Below, in pieces: positions 8,385 to 16,385 of a DNA stretch of 64,000 bases (the stretch's first letter is position 1; each line of letters opens with the position of its first letter). The DNA is from Tabrizicola thermarum (lineage in GTDB: Bacteria > Pseudomonadota > Alphaproteobacteria > Rhodobacterales > Rhodobacteraceae), in the NCBI RefSeq assembly GCF_003574395.1, contig NZ_KZ984537.1, positions 5,665 through 69,664 of the forward strand, read 5' to 3'. Position numbers and translations under genes: made by a program. The notes below the pieces were generated by a model that made no database searches, had not been told where the DNA came from, and was given only the letters and a program-made list of their open reading frames with translations.

Positions 8385-9407
8385 TCAGACCGGCGCATCG
8401 GCCCGGATCAGCCCCTCGTCCCGCAATGCCTGCCACAACGCCTGCGGGATCACCGCCTGCGCGGCCTGCAAATTCGACGCCATCTCCGACAGCCCTTGCC
8501 CGCCGGGAATCACCGAGACCACCGCCGGATGCCGCAAGGGGAACCGGAACGCCGCATCGACCAGCCGCACCCCATGCGCCGCGCAGACGTCTTGCAGACG
8601 TGCCGCCTTGTCCAGCACCCAGTCCGGCGCGGGCGCATAGTTGTAATGCACCCCGGGTTTCGGCCCGACGGCCAGCACGCCCGAATTGTAGGGCCCGCCG
8701 ACGACGATCCCCACCCCGCGCGCCTGACACAGCGGCAGGAAACTCTCCAGCGCCTCCTGCTCCAGCAGCGTATAGCGCCCCGCCAGCAGGAACAGGTCGA
8801 AATCGCCGCGCTCCAGCAGCCACTGGCAGGGCTCCCATTCGTTGATCCCGCCGCCGAAGGCCCGGATCACCCCCTGATCGCGCAAGGCGACCAGTGCGCG
8901 GTAGCCCCCCGCCATGAAGGCCTCCAGCCGTTCCTGCAAGGCCGCCTGCGAGCCGTGGTTGAAGATGTCCAGATCATGCGCATAGAGGATGTCGATCCGG
9001 TCCAGCCCCAGCCGCTCCAGCGAAAACTCCAGGCTGCGCATGGTGCCGTCATAGCTGTAGTCATAGACCTCCTTGCGCGAGGGCACATCGACCCATTTCC
9101 CCGCCCCGTCGCCCTGTCCCGGCGGCACGGCTCGCAAAAGCCGCCCGACCTTGGAGGACAGGACGTATTCGTCGCGCGGCTTGCCCCGCAGGAACCGGTT
9201 CAGCCGCGTCTCGGCCAGCCCCAGCCCATACAGGGGCGCGGTGTCGAAATAACGCACCCCGCCCTCCCAGGCCGCCTCCAGCACCGCATGGGCCTCATCG
9301 TCGCTGATCGCCCGGAACAGGTTGCCCAGAGGCGCCGTGCCGAAGCCCAGTTCGGTAAAGGTCAACCCGCCGTTTCCAAGGCGATCCCAGTGTCTTGTGG
9401 CCAGCAT
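8385..9407 (-). CDS. Aldo/keto reductase, aldose 1-dehydrogenase type (L-fucose/D-arabinose dehydrogenase-like)
   Basis: NAD(P)-dependent oxidoreductase of 340 aa. The AKR catalytic tetrad is visible: Asp and Tyr in 'YFDTAPLYGLGLAE', Lys in 'SSKVGRLL', His in 'DILYAHDLD'. The sequence style ('GFGTAPLGNLF' at the start, 'VIRAFGGGINEWEPC') fits the D-threo-aldose 1-dehydrogenase/pyridoxal dehydrogenase branch. I choose ATG 9407 because GGAGG stands 5 bases before it; the longer frame would begin inside the operator at 9425. It is expected to oxidise the sugar to the 1,5-lactone that the COG3618 lactonase opens. Divergent from the btpA module. Confidence 0.82.
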   Translation of the reverse strand: MLATRHWDRLGNGGLTFTELGFGTAPLGNLFRAISDDEAHAVLEAAWEGGVRYFDTAPLYGLGLAETRLNRFLRGKPRDEYVLSSKVGRLLRAVPPGQGDGAGKWVDVPSRKEVYDYSYDGTMRSLEFSLERLGLDRIDILYAHDLDIFNHGSQAALQERLEAFMAGGYRALVALRDQGVIRAFGGGINEWEPCQWLLERGDFDLFLLAGRYTLLEQEALESFLPLCQARGVGIVVGGPYNSGVLAVGPKPGVHYNYAPAPDWVLDKAARLQDVCAAHGVRLVDAAFRFPLRHPAVVSVIPGGQGLSEMASNLQAAQAVIPQALWQALRDEGLIRADAPV

Positions 9408-9424
9408 CCCCGCCTCCGTTTCTG

Positions 9425-9440
9425 CTGACATGCTAGTATG
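9425..9440 (+). promoter_or_regulatory. Operator site 2 (CTGACATGCTAGTATG)
   Basis: Second copy of the locus operator, with two substitutions relative to sites 1 and 3 and in the same orientation. It lies 18 bases upstream of the aldo/keto reductase start and 58 bases upstream of the btpA start, so it could control both divergent units. Confidence 0.7.
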
Positions 9441-9497
9441 ATCCGGCTTCCCGTCCAACGCCTTTCGCGTTAGCGTGACCCCCGTGGGAGGATGAGA

Positions 9498-10310
9498 ATG
9501 TCACGCTTCAAGGCCGTTTTCGGCGACCGCAAGCCCGTCATCGCCATGGTTCATCTCGGCGCCTCGCCGGGGGCGCCGTTGCATGACGCCGCCGCCGGGG
9601 TCGAGGGCATCCTCGCCGCCGCCCGCGCCGACCTGCGCGCGCTGCAAGCCGCAGGCTTCGACGCGGTGATGTTCGGCAACGAAAACGACCGGCCCTACGA
9701 GCTGCGCGTCGATGCCGCCACCTCCGCCACCATGGCCTACATCATCGGCCGCCTGCGGGACGAGATCACCGTGCCCTTCGGCGTCAACGTGCTTTGGGAC
9801 CCGATGGCCAGCCTTGCCGTCGCCGCCGCCACGGGTGCCGCCTTCGTGCGCGAGATCTTCACCGGCACCTATGCCTCTGACATGGGCATCTGGGCCCCCG
9901 ACGCCGGCGCCGCCGTCCGCTATGCCCAGCGGCTGGGGGCCGGAGACGTCGCCCGCCTCTACAACGTCTCGGCCGAATTCGCCGACAGCCTCGACCGCCG
10001 CCCCCTGCCGGATCGGGCGCGGTCCGCCGTCTTCTCCTCGATCCCCGACGCCGTCCTCGTCTCGGGCGCGATCACCGGCGAGGCCGCGCGGATGGAGGAC
10101 CTCGAAGCCGTCAAGCGCGTCCTGCCCACCACCCCCGTCCTCGCCAACACCGGGGTGAAACACGCCACGATCGCCGATGTCCTGGCCGTGGCCGACGGCT
10201 GCATCGTCGGCTCCGCGCTGAAGGTTGGCGGAGACACCTGGGCCGCCGTCGACCCCGACCGCGCCGCCGATTTCATGGCCCGCGCCCGCGCGGCACGAGG
10301 CGGGAAATGA
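9498..10310 (+). CDS. BtpA/SgcQ family TIM-barrel protein
   Basis: 270-aa protein of the BtpA/SgcQ family: 'RKPVIAMVHLGASPGAP' at the N-terminus, 'DAVMFGNENDRPYE', 'PFGVNVLWDPMASLAVAAA', 'PVLANTGVKH', 'GCIVGSALKVGG' near the end. BtpA was first linked to photosystem I accumulation in cyanobacteria, but most members sit in sugar operons and their reaction is unknown to me. GGGAGG lies 6 bases before the second ATG (9498), which I prefer to the ATG at 9492. It opens a four-gene chain in which every junction overlaps by 4 bases. In E. coli the homologue sgcQ shares an operon with the M42 protein sgcX (recalled), as here. Confidence 0.85.
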   Translation: MSRFKAVFGDRKPVIAMVHLGASPGAPLHDAAAGVEGILAAARADLRALQAAGFDAVMFGNENDRPYELRVDAATSATMAYIIGRLRDEITVPFGVNVLWDPMASLAVAAATGAAFVREIFTGTYASDMGIWAPDAGAAVRYAQRLGAGDVARLYNVSAEFADSLDRRPLPDRARSAVFSSIPDAVLVSGAITGEAARMEDLEAVKRVLPTTPVLANTGVKHATIADVLAVADGCIVGSALKVGGDTWAAVDPDRAADFMARARAARGGK

Positions 10311-11395
10311 CTCTCCCCTCCGTCGCCGAACTGACCACCCAACTCATGCTGATCCCCGGTCTCGCGGGTTATGAGACCCGCGTCGCCGCCGCCATCGCAG
10401 CACACCTCGACACCCTCGGCCTGCCGCACACCTCCGACCGCCTCGGCAACCTGACCTGCACGATTCCCGGCGACTCGGCCCTGCCGCCGGTCATGGTCTT
10501 CACCCACATGGACCAGCTCGGCTTCATCGTCCGCAAGATCGAAGCCTCGGGCCTGATCCGCCTCGAACGCCTCGGCGGCGTCCCCGAACGTGCACTTCCC
10601 GCGCAAGCGGTCCTCCTCTGCACCGACCACGGGGACCTCCCCGCCCTCATCGCCAACAAAAGCCACCACGCCACCTCGCCGGAGGAGAAATACAAGGTCC
10701 TCCCCTACGCCGAGCTCTACGTCGATGCGGGCTTCACCTCGAAAGCCGAAGCCGAGGCCGCAGGCGTCCGCATCGGGACCCCCGTCACCTACCTCCCCCG
10801 CGCGCTGACCCTCGCCAACGGCCGCATCGCCGGCACCTCGGTCGACGACCGCGCAGGCTGCGCCGCCCTCCTCAAACTCGCCGAGGCCCGCCAGCACAAA
10901 CCCGGCCCCATCCTTCACCTCGTCTGGTCGGTGCAAGAGGAATACAACCTCCGCGGCGTCCTCCCCGCCGCCACCGCGCTCCAACCCGCCATCGCGCTTC
11001 AGATCGACCTCCTCCTCGCCTGCGACACCCCCGACATGACGGCCCGAGGCGACGTCACCCTCGGCGGCGGCCCCGGCATCTCGCTCTACTCCTTCCACGG
11101 TCGCGGCACCCTGAACGGCGTCATCCCCCACCCCGCCCTCGTCCGCCTGTTGGAAACCGCCGCCGCCACCGCCAACCTCCCCCTGCAACGCTCCGCCCAT
11201 ACCGGAGCCCTCACCGACCTTTCCTACATCCAGTTCACGGGGCCCGAGGGCGTCGCCTGTCTCGATGTCGGCTTCCCGATGCGCTACTCGCACTCCGCCC
11301 TCGAAGTGGTGGACCCGGCAGACCTGCAAGGCCTCGTGACCCTCCTCGACACCGCGCTTTCCGCCATCACCCCGGACCTGAAACTCACCCGATGA
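10307..11395 (+). CDS. M42-family metallohydrolase (SgcX/FrvX-like)
   Basis: Protein of 362 aa in the M42 glutamyl-aminopeptidase/'endoglucanase' family. Likely metal ligands and catalytic residues are all present: 'VFTHMDQLGFIV' (His, Asp), 'TSVDDRAGCAAL' (Asp), 'WSVQEEYNLRG' (Glu-Glu), 'LLACDTPDM' (Asp), 'MRYSHSALE' (His). Homologues include true aminopeptidases, but sugar-operon members such as SgcX and FrvX have no proven substrate (recalled). The start overlaps the btpA stop (ATGA). The coding strand is markedly C-rich, with CTC as the usual leucine codon: the 60 bases from 10861 hold 32 C and 10 G by hand count. Most neighbours prefer CTG. This may mean a different origin. Confidence 0.82.
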   Translation: MTLPSVAELTTQLMLIPGLAGYETRVAAAIAAHLDTLGLPHTSDRLGNLTCTIPGDSALPPVMVFTHMDQLGFIVRKIEASGLIRLERLGGVPERALPAQAVLLCTDHGDLPALIANKSHHATSPEEKYKVLPYAELYVDAGFTSKAEAEAAGVRIGTPVTYLPRALTLANGRIAGTSVDDRAGCAALLKLAEARQHKPGPILHLVWSVQEEYNLRGVLPAATALQPAIALQIDLLLACDTPDMTARGDVTLGGGPGISLYSFHGRGTLNGVIPHPALVRLLETAAATANLPLQRSAHTGALTDLSYIQFTGPEGVACLDVGFPMRYSHSALEVVDPADLQGLVTLLDTALSAITPDLKLTR

Positions 11396-12867
11396 CCCAC
11401 ACCCTCGGTATCGACATCGGCACCTTCGAATCCAAAGGCGTCCTCGTCGACGCCAAGGGCCGCATCACCGCCCAGGCCTCCCGCCCGCACCGGATGCTCG
11501 TCCCCCGCGCCGGATGGGCCGAGCACCGCGCGGACGAGGACTGGTGGGGCGATTTCGTCCACATCACCCGCGACCTCCTCAGCCAGTCCGGCCTGAACCC
11601 CAGCGACATCAAGGCCGTCGCCACCTCTGCCATCGGCCCCTGCATGCTGCCCGTGGACGCCGCAGGCAAACCCCTGATGAATGGCGTCCTCTACGGCGTC
11701 GATACCCGCGCCACCGACCAGATCGCCGCCCTGAACGCCCGGATCGGAGAGGCCACCATCCACCAACGCTGCGGCAACGCGCTGACCTCGCAATCCGTCG
11801 GGCCCAAGATCCTCTGGCTCAAGGAAACCCACCCCGACCTTTACGCCCGCACGGCCAAGGTCCTGACCTCGACCAGCTACCTCACCTGGAAGCTGACCGG
11901 CGCATACGTCATCGACCACTACACCGCCGCCAACTTCTCGCCCCTTTACGACGTCACCACCCAGGACTGGACCGCCGACCTCGCCCCCGAGATCATCCCC
12001 CTCGACAAACTCCCGCGCCTCATGTGGTCCACCGAGATCGCCGGCCACATCACCGCCGCCGCCGCAGCCGAGACCGGCCTTGCCGAAGGCACCCCCGTCA
12101 CCTGCGGCACCATCGACGCCGCCGCCGAGGCGGTCAGCGTCGGCGTCCAGAACCCGGGCGAGATGATGCTGATGTATGGCTCGACCATCTTCATCATCCA
12201 GGTCACGGGCGAACCCGTCCGCGACCCGCGCCTGTGGTATGCGCCCTGGCTCTTCCCCGGCACCCATGCCTCGATGGCGGGCCTTGCCACCTCTGGCACG
12301 CTGACCCACTGGTTCCGCGACCAGCTGGCCCGCGACACCGACTTTGCCGCCCTCGTCACCGAGGCCGCCCAAAGCCCCAAGGGCGCCAAGGGCCTCCTCT
12401 GCCTGCCCTATTTCTCCGGTGAGCGCACGCCGATCCACGACCCGCACGCCCGCGGCGTGTTCTTCGGCCTGAACCTCACCCACACCCGCGCCGACCTGTT
12501 CCGCGCCGTCTGCGAAGGCATCGCCGCAGGCACCGCGCATGTGCTGGAAACCTATGCCGAGGTCGGCGCCTCCCCCGCCCGTGTCCTCGCCGTCGGCGGC
12601 GGCACGAAGAACCCGCTCTGGCTGCAAGCCACCTCCGACTTCGGCGGCGTTCCGCAGCACGTCTGCGAAAAGACCATCGGTGCCAGCTACGGCGACGCCT
12701 TCCTCGCCGCCTGCGCCATCGGGGCGGCGCAGCCGCAGGACATCCTGGCCTGGAACCCGAACGCGACCACGGTCCAGCCCGAAGCCGTCCCCGCCTATGC
12801 CACGCAATACCCGCTGTGGAAGCGGCTCTACACCCAGACCCGCGACCTGATGCAGGCCCTGCCGTGA
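11392..12867 (+). CDS. FGGY-family carbohydrate kinase (xylulokinase-like)
   Basis: ATP-dependent sugar kinase of 491 aa, usual family length. The N-terminal phosphate loop is 'LGIDIGTFESKGVLVD', followed by 'SAIGPCMLPVD', the middle 'TCGTIDAAAEAVSVG', 'MLMYGSTIFI' and the C-terminal ATP-binding 'VLAVGGGTKNPLWLQ'. Position and length fit xylulose/ribulose/fuculose-type kinases, but I cannot fix the sugar. It is joined to the M42 gene by ATGA and to the creatininase gene by GTGA overlaps, so its expression is tightly coupled to the module. It shares the C-rich codon use of the M42 gene. Confidence 0.86.
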   Translation: MTHTLGIDIGTFESKGVLVDAKGRITAQASRPHRMLVPRAGWAEHRADEDWWGDFVHITRDLLSQSGLNPSDIKAVATSAIGPCMLPVDAAGKPLMNGVLYGVDTRATDQIAALNARIGEATIHQRCGNALTSQSVGPKILWLKETHPDLYARTAKVLTSTSYLTWKLTGAYVIDHYTAANFSPLYDVTTQDWTADLAPEIIPLDKLPRLMWSTEIAGHITAAAAAETGLAEGTPVTCGTIDAAAEAVSVGVQNPGEMMLMYGSTIFIIQVTGEPVRDPRLWYAPWLFPGTHASMAGLATSGTLTHWFRDQLARDTDFAALVTEAAQSPKGAKGLLCLPYFSGERTPIHDPHARGVFFGLNLTHTRADLFRAVCEGIAAGTAHVLETYAEVGASPARVLAVGGGTKNPLWLQATSDFGGVPQHVCEKTIGASYGDAFLAACAIGAAQPQDILAWNPNATTVQPEAVPAYATQYPLWKRLYTQTRDLMQALP

Positions 12868-13601
12868 CCGACTTCGCCCGCCTCCGCCCGCACCAGCTGC
12901 AAGAGGCCATCGCGGCGAATACCCCCGTCGTCCTGCCCATCGGCGTGCTGGAGTATCACGGCCAGCATCTGCCCGCCGGGGTGGACCTTCTGGCGGTGAC
13001 CGAGGTCCTCGACCGCCTCGGCGATGCCGTCATCACTCTGCCGCCCTTCGCCTATGGCGCGGCAAGTCATGCTGTCGCGGGGCCGGAAGGGACCGGCACG
13101 ATCCACATCGACGCGGGCGCTATCCTGCCACTGGCCGAGGGGCTGTTCACTGCACTTTTGAAGGCAGGCTTCCGCAACATCCGTGGCGTGATCCACCACC
13201 AGACCGAAGGCTTCGATCAGGGGATGCCGACCGACCTTGCCTTCCGCCTTGCCGGTCGCACTGCGATCATGCGGTTCCTGGAAGGCACGCGCGGCCCCGG
13301 CTGGTGGGGCGACCGGGGGATGCAGGACTATTACGCCCGGCAGGCAGAGGGGGCCGACCCGTTCAACTGGATCCGCATCCACCCGCTGTTTCCCAAGGGT
13401 GCCGACTTCCCCTTCGATCACGCAGGGCAGGGCGAGACCGCCCTGATGCAGGCGCTTGCCCCCGACACGGTGGACATGGACCGCGCGCTGGAGGGGGGGC
13501 ACTGGTATACCGAGGATGCCGATCAGGCCTCCCGCACACTGGGAGAAGCGGGCGTGCAGATCGCACTGACCCATCTGCGGCAGGTGCTGGGTCTCGCCTG
13601 A
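12864..13601 (+). CDS. Creatininase-family amidohydrolase
   Basis: 245-aa protein starting at GTG 12864 (GTGA overlap with the kinase); upstream residues in the frame are shadow sequence. 'LPIGVLEYHGQHLPAGVDLL' near residue 25 is the family's metal motif (E-x-H-G-x-H-L-P-x-x-x-D). 'GFRNIRGVIHHQTEGFDQG' and 'FDHAGQGETALM' match the later His and Glu ligands. Members hydrolyse cyclic or linear amides such as creatinine or formamidopyrimidine intermediates (established). The presence of an amide hydrolase at the end of a sugar-kinase operon suggests a nitrogen-containing sugar derivative as substrate (inference). Last gene of the module. Confidence 0.8.
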   Translation: MTDFARLRPHQLQEAIAANTPVVLPIGVLEYHGQHLPAGVDLLAVTEVLDRLGDAVITLPPFAYGAASHAVAGPEGTGTIHIDAGAILPLAEGLFTALLKAGFRNIRGVIHHQTEGFDQGMPTDLAFRLAGRTAIMRFLEGTRGPGWWGDRGMQDYYARQAEGADPFNWIRIHPLFPKGADFPFDHAGQGETALMQALAPDTVDMDRALEGGHWYTEDADQASRTLGEAGVQIALTHLRQVLGLA

Positions 13602-13607
13602 AAACCC

Positions 13608-13674
13608 GCTCGTCGGTGGACTTCGTCCCTCCTCGCTGACCCTCCGACGGTAAGCCGAAGGCGCACGAGGAGGC
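13608..13674. repeat. Intergenic REP-like element, copy A
   Basis: Left arm 13608-13636 (GCTCGTCGGTGGACTTCG, then CCTCCTCGC). Right part 13654-13674 is the reverse complement of the arm type seen in copy B (GCCGAAGGCGCACGAGG). Lies between the convergent creatininase and fucU-like genes, as expected of REP/terminator-type elements. Confidence 0.55.
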
Positions 13675-13686
13675 ATCCCCGGGGCA

Positions 13687-14142
13687 TCACAACTCGGGCA
13701 ACTCCACCACGCCCTTCTTCAGGATGAAGCAGCCATAGGGGCCGGAGTCCGAGGTGCGGATGATCGCGAAGGCTTGCTTGGCGGCGGCGTAGAACTCGAA
13801 CCGCTCCAGCGCCGCGATGCGCACCGGGCGCCCCTCGGCCTGATCGACGACCGCCTGCATCCGGGCGAAGATCGGCACCTGCCCGTCCGGGTTGCCCACC
13901 ACCTGCATCCGCTGGACCGGGGCCGGGACGAAGGTATCCAGCGGCATCAGCGTCAGGATCGCCCTTGCGGCCGTGGGGATGTCGCATCCCGCCATGTCGA
14001 TCAGGCGCCCATAGGTCGTCTCTGCCGCAATGGTCGCCGCCGGGTGGTTGACATCGCAGATCACCAGATCATCGCCATGCCCCATCAGCATCAGGACATG
14101 CACCACCTCGGCCGACAGTCTCTGGTCGATCCCTTTCAGCAT
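13687..14142 (-). CDS. FucU/RbsD-family sugar mutarotase, copy 1
   Basis: 151-aa protein of the RbsD/FucU family, which interconverts the anomers or ring forms of fucose or ribose in the cytosol (established). 'MLKGIDQRLSAEV' and 'MGHGDDLVICDVNHP' hold the catalytic His and Asp, and 'YGCFILKKGV' is the C-terminal signature. Last gene of the minus-strand transporter operon (binding protein, two permeases, this gene). A second copy at 19360, roughly 45% identical by eye, ends the opposite operon. The length and 'MLKGI' start fit FucU better than RbsD. Confidence 0.85.
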   Translation of the reverse strand: MLKGIDQRLSAEVVHVLMLMGHGDDLVICDVNHPAATIAAETTYGRLIDMAGCDIPTAARAILTLMPLDTFVPAPVQRMQVVGNPDGQVPIFARMQAVVDQAEGRPVRIAALERFEFYAAAKQAFAIIRTSDSGPYGCFILKKGVVELPEL

Positions 14143-14235
14143 GTCTGCACGGGCCCGCAGAGTGTTACCAAATCATGAATGCCCACAGCCAAACCCTTGA
14201 TTTCATTGACGCCCAGAAACGCGCCGCGCGCGGTT

Positions 14236-15201
14236 CTACTTCACGGCCCCCGCCGCCATGCCCTTGATGATGAACCGCTCCAGCACGACTCCGATCACGA
14301 TCAGGGGCAGGATCGCCGCGAAGGACAGCGCCGCCATCGACCACCAGTTGATCCCCTGCGACCCGGTCTGGCTGGCCACCATCACCGGCAGGGTATTGGC
14401 GTGGGTCGAGGTCAGGAGGGCGGCGAAGAAATACTCGTTCCAGGTGAGCACCAGCGACAGGATGAAGGCCGCCACCATGCCGGGCAGGGCGATGGGCACG
14501 ATGATCGTCAGGAACGCCCCCCAGATCGACAGCCCGTCCACCAGCGCGGCTTCCTCCAGCTCGGTCGGGATGGTCTCGAACTGGTCCTTCATGATCCAGA
14601 TGACGATGGGCAGGACCGAGAGGGTGTAGAGAAGGATCAGCCCGATCCGGGTGTCGAGAAGCGCCAGCTCCTTGTAAAGGACCAGGAAGGGCAGGGCGAG
14701 CACGACGGGCGGCAGGATCAGCTGCGACAGGAAGAAGAACAGGATGTCGTCGTTTTTCATCCAGCCGAACCTGTAGCGGAACCGCGACAACCCATAGGCC
14801 GCCATCGTCCCCAGCACGACCGCCAGCGTCGAGGCCGTCAGCGAGACGATGGCCGAATTGCCGAACCGCTTCAGGAACTCGGCCCGGACGGTGCTTTCCT
14901 GTTGCAGGGTCTGGGGCGACAGGCCGATGGATTCCCAGCCCTTCCATTTCGGCGCGTAGAACAGCTTCTTTGCCCAGTCGCCCTCGGGCGTCCAGTCGGC
15001 GGGCCAGGGGATCATCTGGCCCTGCATCACGTTCGCGGCCAGCTTGAAGCTGGTCGTCGCGGTCCAGTAGATCGGGAACAGGCAGATCACCGCCCAGAAG
15101 ACAAGAACGCCGTAGATCGCGACCCGGCTGGCCCACCACTTCATGCGGAAGCCGCGGTCGGTGTCGCTGTCGCGGAAGATCTGGACGGGGGTGTCGGTCA
15201 T
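14236..15201 (-). CDS. ABC sugar transporter permease, MalG type
   Basis: Inner-membrane permease of 321 aa. N-terminal membrane segment at about 27-50 ('VAIYGVLVFWAVICLFPIYW'), then five more. The EAA loop that docks the ATPase is 'EEAALVDGLSIWGAFLTII' near residue 210. 'FILSLVLTWNEYFFA' follows. The N-terminal periplasmic loop (about 55-110) is long for the CUT1 type. It lies 7 bases after the MalF-type gene and is probably co-translated. It forms the heterodimer pore of the locus importer. Confidence 0.88.
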   Translation of the reverse strand: MTDTPVQIFRDSDTDRGFRMKWWASRVAIYGVLVFWAVICLFPIYWTATTSFKLAANVMQGQMIPWPADWTPEGDWAKKLFYAPKWKGWESIGLSPQTLQQESTVRAEFLKRFGNSAIVSLTASTLAVVLGTMAAYGLSRFRYRFGWMKNDDILFFFLSQLILPPVVLALPFLVLYKELALLDTRIGLILLYTLSVLPIVIWIMKDQFETIPTELEEAALVDGLSIWGAFLTIIVPIALPGMVAAFILSLVLTWNEYFFAALLTSTHANTLPVMVASQTGSQGINWWSMAALSFAAILPLIVIGVVLERFIIKGMAAGAVK

Positions 15202-15208
15202 CTGTCCC

Positions 15209-16312
15209 TCAGGTCCGGGGTTTCGTCAGGCGGTTGGCGAGCTTCATCAGCACCGTCATCGCGATGACGATCAGCACCAGATAGACCATCGCCAGCATGG
15301 TGCCGTAGCCCACGTTCGACCGTTCCCGGTATTCGCGGAAGATGAAGCTGGTGACAGTGTCCGTCGCGCCCCCCGGCCCGCCCGAAGTGACCGTGATGAC
15401 GATGTCGGCCAGCTTCAGCTTGAAGATGATGCGGATCAGGATCGCGGTCACGGACACCGGCAGCATCAGCGGGAAGGTGATCTCCCAGAAACTTTTCCAG
15501 CCCGTCGCGCCGTCGACCTTGCTGGCTTCCTGCAGTTCCTTCGGGATGGCCTGCAGGCCCGCCAGCAGCATGATCATCATGAAGGGGATGAAGGTCCAGG
15601 CGTCCAGCACCATGATGGTCAGCTTGGCCATCCAGGGGGACTCGAAGAAACTCGGGTTCTCGACGCCGAGGCTGCGGGCGAGGCGCGCCAGCGGGCCGAA
15701 GCGGGGTTCCAGCATCGACTTGCCGATCATCCAGGACACCGCGACCGGCGACAGCATCAGCGGCATCAGGAAGGCCACGCGCCAGAACTTGCGCGCGCGG
15801 ATCTGGCCCGCAAGGATAAGCGCCAGGCCGAAGGCAATGGCATATTCCACCACGATCGCCAGCACATAGATCACCATGTTGCCCAGTGCATTCCAGTAGA
15901 ACGGGTCGTGCCACATCTGCACCAGATTCGCGGTGCCGTTGAACTGGCGGCCGGAAAGGCTGGAGAGGTTCCAGTTGGAAAAGGCGATGACCAGCCCGAA
16001 CAACAGCGGGAAAACGGTCAGCGAGACGACGAACAGTGCCGCGGGCAGGACGAAGAGCGTGCGCTTGCCCTGTTCGCCGCGCGTGATGACCTGCGCCCAG
16101 CAGAGCGCGGTGGCCCAGAGGCAATAGGCGTAAAGCGTCGGGCGCCAGTTGGTGAAACCGAAGTCGCTCCAGCCCATCTGCTGCGCGGTCTGCGCCAGCG
16201 CCACAAGCGCCATGAGGCCCGCCGACCCCCAGACAAGCATCCGGCCCAGGCGTCGGCGGCTGTCCGAGATGTCGTCGCTGGTCACGACGTGAAGTTGATC
16301 GTTGCCGCTCAC
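15209..16312 (-). CDS. ABC sugar transporter permease, MalF type
   Basis: Inner-membrane permease of 367 aa starting at GTG 16312. Two extra N-terminal hydrophobic segments (about 28-75) precede the CUT1 core, which begins 'TLFVLPAALFVVSLTVFPLL'. The EAA docking loop is 'LQEASKVDGATGWKSFWEIT' near residue 260. Partner of the MalG-type gene just downstream. A strong hairpin in the 73 bases between the binding-protein gene and this gene would set a lower dose of permease than of binding protein. Confidence 0.87.
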   Translation of the reverse strand: MSGNDQLHVVTSDDISDSRRRLGRMLVWGSAGLMALVALAQTAQQMGWSDFGFTNWRPTLYAYCLWATALCWAQVITRGEQGKRTLFVLPAALFVVSLTVFPLLFGLVIAFSNWNLSSLSGRQFNGTANLVQMWHDPFYWNALGNMVIYVLAIVVEYAIAFGLALILAGQIRARKFWRVAFLMPLMLSPVAVSWMIGKSMLEPRFGPLARLARSLGVENPSFFESPWMAKLTIMVLDAWTFIPFMMIMLLAGLQAIPKELQEASKVDGATGWKSFWEITFPLMLPVSVTAILIRIIFKLKLADIVITVTSGGPGGATDTVTSFIFREYRERSNVGYGTMLAMVYLVLIVIAMTVLMKLANRLTKPRT

Positions 16313-16340
16313 CTGCCTGCCTCTGCCCCTGGCGATGAAA

Positions 16341-16365
16341 GGCGCGCGGGTTCGCCCCGCGCGCC
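16341..16365 (-). other. mRNA hairpin between binding-protein and permease genes
   Basis: GGCGCGCGGG-TTCGC-CCCGCGCGCC, a perfect 10-base GC stem directly after the binding-protein stop. Such structures commonly protect the upstream message and make the periplasmic binding protein more abundant than the permeases. No T-run follows in the direction of transcription, so full termination is not expected. Confidence 0.6.
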
Positions 16366-16385
16366 CCGGTGTTCACGGGTCGGGA

